Shown here: piece after piece, positions 1 to 10,316 of the stretch | Layout of the letters: every line of letters starts with the position of its first letter | How positions within the stretch are numbered: position 1 is the stretch's first letter | Position numbers and translations under genes: made by a program | Assembly (NCBI RefSeq): GCF_950295315.1 | Contig: NC_080168.1 | Span: forward strand, 69,511,254 to 69,575,253 | From: Erinaceus europaeus | Lineage: Eukaryota; Chordata; Mammalia; Eulipotyphla; Erinaceidae | Direction: 5' to 3' | Length of the DNA: 64,000 nucleotides | Notes under the pieces: model-generated | Seen by the model: the letters and a program-made list of their open reading frames with translations, nothing else | The model's database searches: none | Told to the model about the DNA's origin: nothing

Positions 1-1138
1 TCACTCTTGGGTTAGAAAATGGAAGAAAAAGAAAGGAAATCTTTTAATTATTTCTGAATCTCACCCCTCCCCCTCACCTCAGAACCAGACCCTAGGGGCT
101 GGACAGTCTCTCCTAGCAGGCTTCCCGCTGAGCTATTTTCTTTATCAAGATTTCTGGCTCACTAGGGGTATCATTCCAATCCTTTTCCATTTTCAGTTCC
201 TTCTTTTTTTTTATTCTAAGTGGCTGGAGCCACTTACAGAAAATTTGAGCGACAAAATACCTGCCCAATCAGAGCCTCAGCCCTTCCTGGGAAAAACTAC
301 CAGGAGGTTTTATTTATTTATTTTTTGGATACTTCAAACAATTGGCTGTCTTTGCTCAGGCTGCCTCAGGCAATCTGGAGCTGTCCAAGCTGCAGACTGA
401 CTGCTAGGTTTTTTTTTACTCTATTCTATTTTATTATTACTATTATAGATATGTGTGTCCCTCCCCCCCCGCTTTTTCAGATTGACCAAAATTAACTCTT
501 ATTGTTTTTTCCATTGCTAGGTGATTGGGTGTCTTATCTGTTGTAAGAGGAACTGGTTTCACTCTATCTCTTCCTTCCACTCTCCTCTCATTTTTCCTTC
601 CTCCTAGCTAATTAAAAAAAAACAAAACACTCTTTTCTTTCACTGCTCTTCTTCTTCTTTTTGTTTCCTGAATCTTGTCTTCTTTTCATCCTTCCCCCTT
701 CCTTTACTTTCTGAATTCACTGATAATCATTTGTGAATTATTTTGGTGAAGAAATCTGACTCAGAGTGGACTCTGTGTGTGTGTCTCTCTTGTCTACTTT
801 CCTTTCTCCTCTTGCAAAACCTAGAATATTCAGTAGACAGTAGCTTTGCATAATTGTCTATTCTTGATTTCCCTTTTCTCCTTTCTATTTATTTTTCTTT
901 TGGATTTGGTTGCTAAATTTTCTTGGACTGGAGGTGTTGTTTGGCTAACCAGTATTGGTGAAACTGCATTAATCCTTACTTCAGTTACTCTTGTTGTAAT
1001 TTCTTTTTTTTTATTGTTTAATTGCTGAGGTTGGTGACTGCATTTGTCATGAAGGAATTTAGTATAGTGTGGCTTGTACTCAAAACACAACAATTGAAGA
1101 ATAACAGAATACAAAATTATAAAACACATCAATTAATA
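1..1138 (+). other. L1 5'UTR (partial)
   Basis: Pyrimidine-rich, T-rich leader upstream of the ORF1 remnant. Blocks recur in the 5'UTR of the reverse L1 (18966-20280) and of the L1 at 62986-64000, for example the block around 745-870 reading 'GAAGAAATCTGACTCAGAG' and onward. In L1s this region holds an internal RNA polymerase II promoter. The first bases of the element, where the YY1-like motif would be, lie before the window. Confidence 0.8.
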
Positions 1139-2088
1139 AAAGGTTAAATAAAGAGCAAATAAAACTGCAACCACAATGAATCAAGACAGGAGCCCAGAAG
1201 AAACACCAAATCAGCCAGAAGTAACCATAGATAAGAAAAGTATGCAAGCAATAGTAAATCTATTAATCACAGAAATAAAGACTACTATGGTGGAAAGAGC
1301 TAGCAGAATTAGGGAAAGAACAGATGAGACCCTCAATGAAAATACTACCTACCTCTAGATAATTAGAGAACTGAAAGCTGAGATAGCTGAACTAAAAGGT
1401 CAATTAGCAGAAAGAGCTAATATTATAAAAGGACTGAAGAAAGAAGCTGAGGGAAGGGAAAGTAGGATAACAGAAGCAGAAAAAAGAAATAGCCAGACAG
1501 AGGATGAGTCAGAGAAAACAAAGAAAGAGGTAAAAAGAGTCCAAAAAGAGATTGAGAGTCACTGAAAACAACAACAGAGAGATATGGGATGATCTCAAAA
1601 GAAGTAACATTCATATAATTGGCCTGCCAGTGGAAGAAAGAGAGGAAGGGGAAGTAAACATTCTAGAGGAAATAATAAAAGAAAACTTCCCAGACCTAAA
1701 CAACAGAAAGAACATTAAGATTCAAAAGGCTCAGAGAGGCCCAAACAGAATCAACCCAGACCTGAAGTCACCAAGAGACATCATAGTTACAATGAAAATC
1801 AGTATGGATAAAAAAAAGGATCCTAAAGTTTGCAAGAGAAAAAAGATAGTCACATACAGGGGAAACCTATAAGACTATCAGCAGACTTCTCCATTCAGAC
1901 TCTAAAATCCAGAAGAGAATGGCAAGATATGTATCGAGCCCTGAATGAAAAAGGATTTCAACCAAGGTTAACATATCCTGCTAGACTCTCATTCAGACTA
2001 GATGAGGGATCAAAAGCTTCTTAGACAGACAACAGTTAAAGGAGGAAACCATCACCAAGCCTTCCCTGAAGGAGGTTCTAGAAGCTTC
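1139..2088 (+). pseudogene. L1 ORF1p remnant (RNA-binding chaperone)
   Basis: Aligns along its length with the intact ORF1 at 18051-18965. The original ATG is lost near 1140. The next in-frame ATG, at 1176, opens a reading frame that stops at 1358. Coiled-coil coding sequence, the RNA-recognition part (around 1590-1700) and the C-terminal domain (around 1865-2025, with the R-R-E-W-Q motif) are recognisable but sit in different frames. ORF1p normally forms trimers that coat L1 RNA; this copy cannot make one. Confidence 0.88.
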
Positions 2089-2858
2089 TGCACAGCCAAA
2101 GAAGCTATCACACAAAGAGACCCCTCACAGAATGGGAGAAGATCTTCACATGCCATACATCAGACAAGAGACTAATCACCAAAATATACAAAGAGCTCAG
2201 CAAATTTAGCACCAAAAAAGCCAATGACCCCATCCAAAAATGGGCAGAGGATATGAACAAAACACTCACTTCAGAGGAGGTCCAAAAGGCTAACAAACAC
2301 ATGAAAAATTGTTACAGGTCACTGATTGTCATAGAAATGCAAATAAAGACAACACTCAGATACCACCTCACTCCTGTGAGAATGGCATACATCAAAAAGG
2401 ACAGCAGTAACAAATGCTGGAGAGGCTGTGGGGACAGAGGAACCCTTCTGCATTGCTGGTGGGAATGTAAATTCATTCAGCCTCTCTGGAGAGCAGTATG
2501 AAGAACTCTCACAAGGCTAGACATGGACCTTCCATATGACCCAGTAGTTTCTCTCCTGGGGATACACCCTAAGGACTCTGTAACACCCAACCAAAAAGGT
2601 ATGTGTACATCTATGTTCATAGCAGCACAATTTATAATAGCTAAAACCTGGAAGCAACCCAGGTGCTCAACAACAGATGAGTGGCTGAGAAAGCTGTGGT
2701 ATATGTACACAATGGAATACTATGCAGCTATGAAGAAGAACAATGAACCCACCTTCTCTGCCCCATCTTGGATGGAGCTAGAAGGAATTATGTTAAGTGA
2801 GCTAAGTCAGAAAGATAAAGATGAGTATGGGATGATCCCACTCATCAACAGAAGCTGA
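2089..2858 (+). pseudogene. L1 ORF2p C-terminal fragment
   Basis: Encodes the last part of ORF2p across two frames (about 2253-2501 and 2523-2858). The cysteine-rich motif C-X3-C-X7-H-X4-C is visible around 2414-2470, and the C-terminus reads MIPLINRS as in the other copies here. Endonuclease and reverse transcriptase are absent because the fragment is joined directly to the end of ORF1. A frameshift or stop near 2500 separates the two pieces. Confidence 0.9.
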
Positions 2859-3768
2859 GAAAGAATAATAGAAAGGAAAATTAAAAGCAGGATTTGACTG
2901 AGTTTGGAGTAGGGCACCAAAGTAAAAACTCTGGGTTGAGAGTGAGGGTTGGTTTCACGGGGTGGGTGGTGGTGGTGGATGGAATGGGATACAGTCTTTT
3001 GGAGGTGGGAATGGTGTTTTTGTACACTCCTATTAATTTGTAGTCACATAAATCAATATTTAAGTAATATGTAAGTTGAAAAACTGATGGTATGTCTCAA
3101 ACTTTTAAAGCATAGAGTAAGTCTTTTTGATACATAGGCTGAGTCTTTGAAATGTTGACCCTCTTAAAAGCTTAGTCCAGGGAGAACAGAAGCAACCTGT
3201 GGCATAACTATATACAAATAATGTCAAAGGACATAAAGTCTGGTAATGTGTTGTATGATACAGCAAATCCTAACAAAGGGATATTTCAAAGTTAACCCAA
3301 TTGCCAAACAATGTGATTATAGTAATAACTATCTATTGTCTTCTTAAACCCTAAGACAGCAGGAACCTCCTGCTTCCTCTATAGAGCCTATATTTCCCCC
3401 AGTCCTGCAACCCCTGGGAGGGAGGACTCATTTTTCTACTGCTTCTCTCATGTCATACCAAATGATATTTCATCCATTGATCCCAACCTAATTAGTGCAA
3501 GGACTACCACCTCAGCATGCTTCACTTCAGACTGTGTCCAGAGAAGTAAGACATGGAATGTCAACCATTCACCCCCATTATTCAGGTGAAACCTTACCTT
3601 TCATGGTATTCTCTACTTCCATTCCAGGAGGTTCACTTCCTAACAAAGTCCCAAAACCTAGATATAGACCAGATCCTGTAAGATAGAGTATATGTTCATA
3701 TGTATCCATAAATTTGGACAAAATATATACCTGAAAGCAAAAATACACAATAGTCTGTAGTAAGTCAG

Positions 3769-4197
3769 TGCAGGGAAATTGTGCAGATGCAGTTACATCT
3801 GCCACGTTGTTCCCTCAGGCTATTGCTAGTTTCCATGAGAGTTGGAACATTCTCAGAGCGCCTGTTCAGCCATATTGTCCTCTCAGGCTATTGCCAGTTC
3901 CTGTGAGAGTTGGGACATTCTCGGAGTGCCTTTCCCAACCAATCCTGTCCTGACTCGTCACTCCTGGTTTTTGCCCTATAAAGCCCTTCTTCTTCTGTGC
4001 CTTACTTTTGCCCACTTTTCTCTTCAGTGATTAGACGCAGGGAAGGTTGCTGTGTGAGGTGGCCATTTTGGCTAGCTCCACATGGCCCGAACCACTGAGC
4101 TCTCACCCAACTCTGAGGTGCCCACGTGAATAAAGAAGTGTGTTCCCTCTCTGCTCCAGTTCTCCTCTCTCTCTCTTCTCAGCATCGCATCAGGACA
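3769..4197 (+). mobile_element. Solo LTR, family A (endogenous retrovirus)
   Basis: A 429-bp LTR starting TGCAGGGAAATTG and ending GGACA. It is flanked by a perfect 6-bp target duplication, AGTCAG (3763-3768 and 4198-4203), inside an L1 3'UTR that resumes on the far side. It has a TATA-like CCTATAAAGC near 3974 and AATAAA near 4129. The 5'-most part matches the 5' LTR of the element at 5991. A solo LTR is the normal product of recombination between the two LTRs of a provirus. No retroviral gene is present. Confidence 0.92.
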
Positions 4198-4209
4198 AGT
4201 CAGTATCTA

Positions 4210-5000
4210 GTTCATAATGAAATAGTGTCTACTTAGACTTAGATACCCTCCTCTCCTACTTCCTATAATAGTTCTCTCACTCACTCCAAAGCTAACCTTA
4301 TCAAAGCAAGGACTGTAAAAGATGAATAAGGCCAAGATACTGGCGTAATTTAGTGATGACTCTTCAGTCATTATCAGGTCCTTCCATCAGCTGGGGCCCT
4401 AATTGGGGAGTCCTGTGATTCCCAAACAGACTTGATGGGCCTATCCCTCGAATAAATCCCTCTCTCCATTGTTACTGGTCATTTCTATCAGGAACAACAC
4501 ATAGACCCCTTTGTGGGCTACCATAGTACCTTGCCCTCAACTTGGATCAACAATGACAGAGAATGTTCCATCCTCTGAAGGGAGGATTGACAGCATACTG
4601 TATCCTACACCTGAGGAAGATGGGTCGATATTGGGGCATCATGGAATGATCCTACTCATGACCACAGAATGTGAGCTCAGATCTTGAGGGATGCCGAGGT
4701 CACATAGGCTCCTAAGCTGATTATGGGCCCCAGAAACATCAAGTTAATGGGTTTCACAGTCAACAATATTTATACTCTTTTCCCATATTAGAGAGCTACT
4801 CTCTTCCCTGATCAGCTTTCTGGTCCTTTTTCCAGTCAGGACATCATCTACTCAGACAATAACTTGGATCCACCTGCATATCAGATTTCAGGCTCAGGGG
4901 CAAAAACTAGTATAGCCCCAGGCCCTTTGGAATTTAACTAAAATATGCCTACTTGCTATCTAAAAAATGAGGACCCCCCCAATTATTCATCTGCACTATT
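4210..5000 (+). other. About 0.8-kb module specific to older L1 3'UTRs
   Basis: This part of the L1 3'UTR recurs, often on the other strand, around 9740-10165, 27400-28020 and 54560-55140. The young L1 at 12816-20280 and the copies at 32857-34626 and 49921-52431 lack it; there the flanking 3'UTR blocks are joined directly. It has no coding capacity that I recognise. Confidence 0.75.
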
Positions 5001-5584
5001 CCAGCCGTTAGGTCCATGATTGGTCAGCAATTTATTTGACTTTGTATGTTGACTCTCTTTTCAATCCCAGGTTCCAGATGCTAACATGATGCTGACCAGG
5101 TTTCACTGGACAGACAACCTCAACTATGTCTCCTGGAGCTCTGCTTCCCCAGAGCCCCACCCTACTAGGGAAAGAGAGAGGCAGGCTGGGAGTATGGATC
5201 AACCTGTCAATGCCCATGTTCAGAGGGGAAGGAATCACAGAAGTCAGACCTTCTACCTTCTGTATCCCATAACAACCTTGGGTCCATACTGCCAAAGGGT
5301 TAAGGAATAGTAAAGCTATCAGGGGAGGGGTTGGGGTATGGAGTTCTGGTGGTGGGAATTGTGTGAAGTTGTACCCCTCTTATCCTATGGTTTAGTCAAT
5401 GCTTCCTTTCTATAAATAAAAATAAAAATAATAACATGCCTTAGGTTACCGTGGATTTTATATGCTCAGAAGATATTAACTCTATGTTCACTGATTTTTT
5501 TTCCTTAAAAAGTTATCACTGCTCTAAAATGGGAATGTTTGTTATCTGAAATCAAGAAATACTATTCAGTTAATCTATGAAATA

Positions 5585-5743
5585 GGGCTTGGGTTGGGAA
5601 ACATCTTAATGATAATGCAAAAAAGGCTGTCCTGCTTGAGGATATGAGGTCCCAGGTACAATCCCCAGCACCACCATCAGCTAGAGCTGAGCAGTGTTCT
5701 GATTGTTTTGTGTCTTTCTCTCTGTATCTTCTTAAAATAAAAA

Positions 5744-5750
<7 letters not shown>
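5585..5750 (+). mobile_element. Short tRNA-derived SINE (ERI-2-like)
   Basis: Diverged copy of the roughly 150-bp SINE that in better copies reads 'GATAGCATAATGGTTATG' near its head. The B-box-like stretch (around 5655-5672) and the 'CAGAGCTGAGCAGTG'-type block are visible. Its A-rich tail runs into the (CA)n array. Confidence 0.75.

Positions 5751-5754
<4 letters not shown>

Positions 5755-5817
<63 letters not shown>
5755..5817. repeat. (CA)n then (TA)n microsatellite
   Basis: About 26 CA dinucleotides followed by a short TA run, directly after a SINE tail. It probably grew from that tail. Confidence 0.97.
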
Positions 5818-5990
5818 GATAGGGCTTATGCAGACCTGTCCAGCTGTGTTACTTCTGTACACTAATTCAGAGAGATAAGAAAAATATAACGTGTATAATG
5901 AACAGAACTATACCACTTTCTGCAACAACATCAACCTTATTAAAACAATTTTATTTAGTAGGGATTTTAGTATGGTTTTTAAAGTCACAC

Positions 5991-6402
5991 TGCTGGGAAA
6001 TTGTGCAGATGCAGCCACATCTGCCATGTTGTCCCCTCGGGCTATTGCTAGTTCCCACGAGAGTTGGGACATTCTTGGAGCACCTGTTTCACTATGTTGT
6101 GCCCTCAGGGCATTATCTATTTCCCCGCCATAGTTGAAGTGCTTTGGTTACTCCTCCCCCTTCCCATTCTCGTGAAAGCTACTCCTATAAAAGTCCTTTC
6201 TGCATCTCTCTCTATTGCCGGCACTTCACTTCAGTGTTTAGATGCAGGAAAGGTTACTGCGTGAGGCGGCCATTTTCACTACCTCCACGTGGCCCAACCT
6301 GTTTCTCTCGCACCCAACTCTGAGGTGCCAGCGCAAATAAAGATTTTTGTTTCCTCTTCACTCCGGATCTCCTCTCTCTCTTCTTCGTGGCGCAACCCGA
6401 CA
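5991..6402 (+). mobile_element. 5' LTR, family A
   Basis: 412 bp, starting TGCTGGGAAATTG and ending CCCGACA. It has a TATA-like CCTATAAAAG near 6186 and AAATAAAG near 6335, giving a normal U3-R-U5 order. The GCAGATG (6005-6011) and CATCTGC (6018-6024) pair can form a small hairpin; the same pair exists in the solo LTR at 3769. It is followed after 2 nt by the primer binding site. Confidence 0.9.
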
Positions 6403-6404
6403 CC

Positions 6405-6422
6405 TGGCACCCAACATGGGAC
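6405..6422 (+). other. Primer binding site, tRNA-Lys type
   Basis: TGGCACCCAACATGGGAC lies 2 nt after the 5' LTR. It matches the binding site for tRNA-Lys (CUU type) used by betaretrovirus-like, class II elements at 15 of 18 positions, as I recall that site. All three differences are G to A. This places the 5' half among class II endogenous retroviruses. Confidence 0.8.
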
Positions 6423-6471
6423 GTGACCTTCCCATCCCCCAGATAAGTGACAATCTGGCTACCTATGCACT

Positions 6472-7152
6472 ATGGCCTTCTCTTCTGCTTGTGAAGAGAT
6501 CTCCAAAGGCCTCTGCCCTTTCTTCAAGATACTGTTTCGCTGTTTCTGGGACATTTATTTCTGGACCACTCTGTGGTTTCTGCCTAACGCCAGCCCGCAG
6601 GAGCCCAATGCCAGCCTGCAGGAGCCCAACGCCAGCCCGCAGGAGCCGGCTTTCCACCGTGTGGTGTGGGGCATTGGGCATGGGCTCCTCTCACGCTGCT
6701 CAGCTGTTGAGAGCAGGGCAGCAGGCATGGTGGGCAGGGCTGCAGCCCATCCTGGCAGCCACCCTGGGGCACCTCGGCCTGCACAGCCAGCCCACCCGCC
6801 CTCCTGCTATGAAGTCTGGACAGATGCTGGACCACCCGGAGACCACGGGCTCCCTGCCGAAACTGGGCCCCTTGGCCGAGATCCCCAACTCGGCTCTGAA
6901 GTCACAAAAGCTAGAATACACAGAGATTCCTGCAGAGATCACTGCCTACAATTCCTGGAGCTGAAGTTGCGCAAGAAGCCACCACTGGACAACACACTCC
7001 CCGAATGGCTAAGACAGTATAGATCTAAACTGGTGTTTAAAATGACACGTCTTCGTAACAAAAGTTTTCCTCCTTGTGTATTGAAGACCATGTTTACTAA
7101 GTTAATTGCAGTGGTCAAGTTTTCTACAAAAAAGTGGAATTCCAACGGCTGA
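6472..7152 (+). other. Unrecognised open frame inside the LTR element
   Basis: A 226-codon frame with no similarity I recognise. Near its start are three tandem copies of a seven-residue unit (N-A-S-P-Q-E-P type), encoded by a 21-bp repeat. The middle is GC-rich and proline-rich; the C-terminal 60 or so residues are basic. There is no CCHC zinc knuckle, no protease D-T/S-G, no polymerase D-D pair and no envelope cleavage site. A second frame (6347-6964) overlaps it, so openness may reflect base composition alone. It could be captured host sequence or decayed leader; I do not claim that a protein is made. Confidence 0.25.
6586..6648 (+). repeat. 21-bp tandem repeat, three units
   Basis: Units at 6586-6606, 6607-6627 and 6628-6648 differ at one to three positions. 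The length is a multiple of three, so the reading frame is kept. Confidence 0.95.
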
Positions 7153-7610
7153 CCTTCCTCATGCAACAATTCACCCCCCCCCCGGCAATTCTTCAGTGGA
7201 CATCTGGTTTGTACTGGCACTTCTATCGGGCTCACTGGTACACCTCTTGGACACTTTACACAACTCTACAGAAGCTTCCCTTTATGCTGCTGGGTTCCTC
7301 AAAGACTGACTGCAGCCAGCTGCCTTGGGACTCTAGGCCATATGCCCCCATGCTAGGTAATACCCATCGAGGCAAGTAACGCCCCCTAGAGGCAAAAGAA
7401 GCCCACAGAGGCAGGAAATGTTTTTTAGCTGATAAAGTCTTGCCCACAGAGGCAAAAACGCCCCCCTCAGGCTTTTCCTTGGCAGCACACTGGTTCTTGT
7501 TGCTCGCTTACATGTTCCTCCATGTTTGTGCCAGTTTCTTTTTTGAAAATGCCTGTACGATATAGGTTTCTGTTCACCCTACACTCCTGATACTATGGTC
7601 ATTTTGTTTT

Positions 7611-7623
7611 AAAAAAGGGGGGG
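7611..7623 (+). other. Polypurine tract
   Basis: AAAAAAGGGGGGG sits three bases before the 3' LTR start. This is the standard position and composition for the primer of plus-strand synthesis. Confidence 0.88.
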
Positions 7624-7626
7624 AAT

Positions 7627-7948
7627 TGTTGCTATGCTTCACATTGATTTAGTCTTACCCCCCCACCGAGAGATTTGGTTTAGCCCTTGCTAGTTTTCAC
7701 ACTACTCCCTTCTCCCCACCCCCTATCCTACATACTTCCTGAGTTCCTGCGGCAGCCACCAGAGGAGAAGGATGGAAGACAGATCTGTGTGGTGATTAGT
7801 TTAGGAGTCCCTCTCTGCCACTGGAGGAGAAAGATGGAGCAACACATTGCCCACTCGTGAATAAAGATTAAACTGTGTTCTAGCTCAGCCATGTGTCTCT
7901 GGTCGTCTCTGTTACCCACCCGTGAAGCCAGCCCCAGAGAAAACAACA
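7627..7948 (+). mobile_element. 3' LTR, family B
   Basis: 322 bp, starting TGTTGCTATGC and ending GAAAACAACA. It has GAATAAAG near 7859. Its last 70 or so bases (GTCTCTGGTCGTCT, then GAAGCCAGCC, then AACAACA) match the U5 of the solo LTR at 38244-38710. It shows no similarity to the 5' LTR of the same element. Confidence 0.88.
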
Positions 7949-7954
7949 TCACAC

Positions 7955-9725
7955 ATTTGTGTAAAGTTAAATAAAGCTGAAAATGCATATTTTTTCTGGA
8001 CTATAATTTCAGAGTTGTCTTTAGAACTTTATACATGTTAGAAGCACATGTTAAAATACAAATGGGATTTTGTATTATGTGGGAAATTTGAGAGGCTACA
8101 GACAATCAGTTAACAGTGATGTGTATACTTTTGATTAAAACCAAGAAAGAAAAAGCTTCACTTCAATGAGTTACTCAAATCCAAAGTTTATAAAAAATGA
8201 ACATTATTGCTATTTTTCCAACACATCTAAAAATATAGGCAAGATAAATATGTTCCTTCTATAGATAGAACAACTGATTGACTTTGTGAAAACTATAGTG
8301 GTTGGGGTGGCTTGTGTACAGAACTTTTGTGGTAGGTGCCATATGAAACTATACTCCTATAATCATATGCAATTATAAGGCATTATAAAGTCAATAATAA
8401 AAATAATATAAAAAGTTATGTTCAAGTAAATATTACTATTCAATTATAAGCCAAATCTAGGCTACACATTTTAATGTAACATACATTGTTGGGGTTTTAA
8501 ATAGAGACAAGATGTCTCCAAAGGGAATTAGCTCATTCACTATTCCAGTGATAAAATATGTTGGTCTAAAGAGTATCAAGTAGCTTAATTAGAAGTCAAC
8601 AAAAGTTAGAGGGAAAATTGGTTTTACTGGGGAAAAAAAACAGAAGTAACAACAAAAGCTGTTTAAGATCATGCTAAAGAGAATGTTAGAATGAGTGCAA
8701 TATGAGACAACAAGTCCTGTTAGTACAGAGTCAGGTCAGCTATACATCAAAGCACAAGGTCTACTTAACGTCCATAACCTTGAACTATTATGTCCTTGCT
8801 TTGCAAGTGAGCATATATTGTTAGTATGTGATCATACCTAACAGGTACTTTGATAGATTTTTGAGGCTTCAAAGGAGAAACTTAAAGTGAAGGGATGAAG
8901 AAACATGTATAATGCAATTGTAATACAACCCTATGAGTGTTTAAATTAGCTTCTAGAAGTATATGGTATGGGAATAACAGAAGTTATAGCTAATACTAGG
9001 GACAGGTATCAAGTAAAATAGCAGGCTTCATAGAATAAGTGACATCTGAGCTGGGTCAAATAAAAAAGCAACTAGAAGTTCAGTAAGTCCATAACAAAGC
9101 AGGCAAGAGGAATACAATTTTAGTTCCAAGAAATAATGTCTCGTGCAGTAGCTTTGTGATACTAAGGCCCAACAAGGTTAGATATTCTCTGGAGATTAAA
9201 TTTAGGACCAAATTCAAGACACTACGGTGATCAAATGCTTATATTATACTAGTGTTTGTTGACAAAATATTCCCTACTAAAGAGGTGGGGGAGTGTTGGG
9301 GCAGGAAGGTCTCACTGTCTGTTTTGTAAAGAAAGCTTGGTACTAGTCACTATTTTTAGTTTAATTGTGCTTCACAACTGCTTCCGCATTACAATAGCAG
9401 AGTTGCATATTTGCAACAGAGTGAATATCTTGGAAAGCATTTCCATCCAAAAAAAAAAAATAAATAACATGGCTTCATGTAGAATTTTGGTTCACCTTAC
9501 TCACCAGTCATCTGCACTGAATCTAATATGGGGGGAAATGTGGGATTACATATAAATAGGTTGTGACCAATGGCATATCTTGAAAATAACAATTAAAGTG
9601 ATGGCATTAACTATAATTAATGTAGTATATACTTCCTATTGTGTGAATCTCATTAAGTACACATCATTTAACAAAATACCTATAGGCATACCCACATTTA
9701 GGCTTCATGGACATGAAAGAGGGTC
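7955..9725. other. Mostly unique AT-rich sequence
   Basis: No gene, RNA or well-preserved repeat is recognised apart from a probable short L1 3' end at 8293-8420. The open frames here are short and have no recognisable domain. Confidence 0.6.
8293..8420 (+). mobile_element. Short L1 3'-end fragment
   Basis: Resembles the terminal L1 3'UTR ('GGTGG..' block, then 'AACTATACTCCTATAATC') and ends in AATAATAAAAATAAT. Diverged and 5'-truncated. Confidence 0.5.
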
Positions 9726-10210
9726 AAGAAAAACTAGTTATAAACCCCATCAATCTGACCCAGGGCCCATGTCTGTTCATATTTAGCACAGGTGCCTATG
9801 TAACCTCTGCATCCCTATAGGTCTGAGCTCACATTCCATGGTCATATCTAGGCACATTCTAGGCTGCGCACAGTTCAGGACCCATCTTCCTTGAGTAGCA
9901 GAGCATGTTGACCCAACCTCCCTTCAGAGAGTGGGTCAGTCCCTACCATTGCTTTCTACATTGATGGCAATGTCATGTAGAGGTCCACAAGAGGGTTTAT
10001 GATGTTTTTCCTGATGGAAGTGCCCAGTGATGGTGTAGAGAGGGATCTGTTAGAGGTCTAGGCCCATCATACTTATGTGGTAATCCCAGGATTCTCCAAC
10101 TAGGGCCTCAAATGATGAGGTGGCCTGGTAGTGACCAAAAGAGCTATCATTATAGTGTGCTGGTCTTAGTAGAAACTATTTGATTAAGTACTTTAAACTT
10201 TCTATGTAGG

Positions 10211-10254
<44 letters not shown>

Positions 10255-10258
10255 TGTT

Positions 10259-10314
<56 letters not shown>

Positions 10315-10316
10315 TC
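10211..10316. repeat. (CTTT)n microsatellite
   Basis: About 26 tetranucleotides with one interruption near 10255-10268. It represents the expanded A-rich tail of the adjacent SINE. Confidence 0.97.

Larger units (their letters stand above)
1..5434 (+). mobile_element. L1 retrotransposon, internally deleted, 5' end outside window
   Basis: An L1 in sense orientation. In order it holds 5'UTR (1-1138), decayed ORF1 (1139-2088), only the C-terminal part of ORF2 (2089-2858), and a long 3'UTR ending in an A-rich tail near 5434. The assignment rests on direct resemblance to the full-length L1 at 12816-20280 (opposite strand) and on the conserved ORF2 C-terminus. About 3 kb of ORF2 is missing between 2088 and 2089. 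The 3'UTR carries a module of about 0.8 kb (roughly 4210-5000) that the young L1s here lack, and a solo LTR interrupts it at 3769-4197. The element is dead: ORF1 has stops and ORF2 lacks the endonuclease and reverse transcriptase. Confidence 0.93.
5991..7948 (+). mobile_element. Non-autonomous LTR element with two unrelated LTRs
   Basis: A 1,958-bp unit. It holds a 5' LTR of family A (5991-6402), a lysine-tRNA-type primer binding site (6405-6422), an internal region with no recognisable gag, protease, polymerase or envelope motif, a polypurine tract (7611-7623) and a 3' LTR of family B (7627-7948). The whole is bounded by TCACAC at 5985-5990 and 7949-7954. Both outer boundaries are fixed independently by solo LTRs elsewhere in the window (3769-4197 for A, 38244-38710 for B). 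The matching flanks suggest it integrated as one piece, which ordinary reverse transcription cannot explain because it makes identical LTRs. Confidence 0.8.

Noticed and set aside
5562..5862. Cys/Val- and Thr/His-rich open frames
   Set aside because: Translations of the (CA)n array in several frames.
6472..7152. Retroviral gag or env gene
   Set aside because: No zinc knuckle, protease, polymerase or envelope motif; overlapping open frames in GC-rich DNA are expected by chance.
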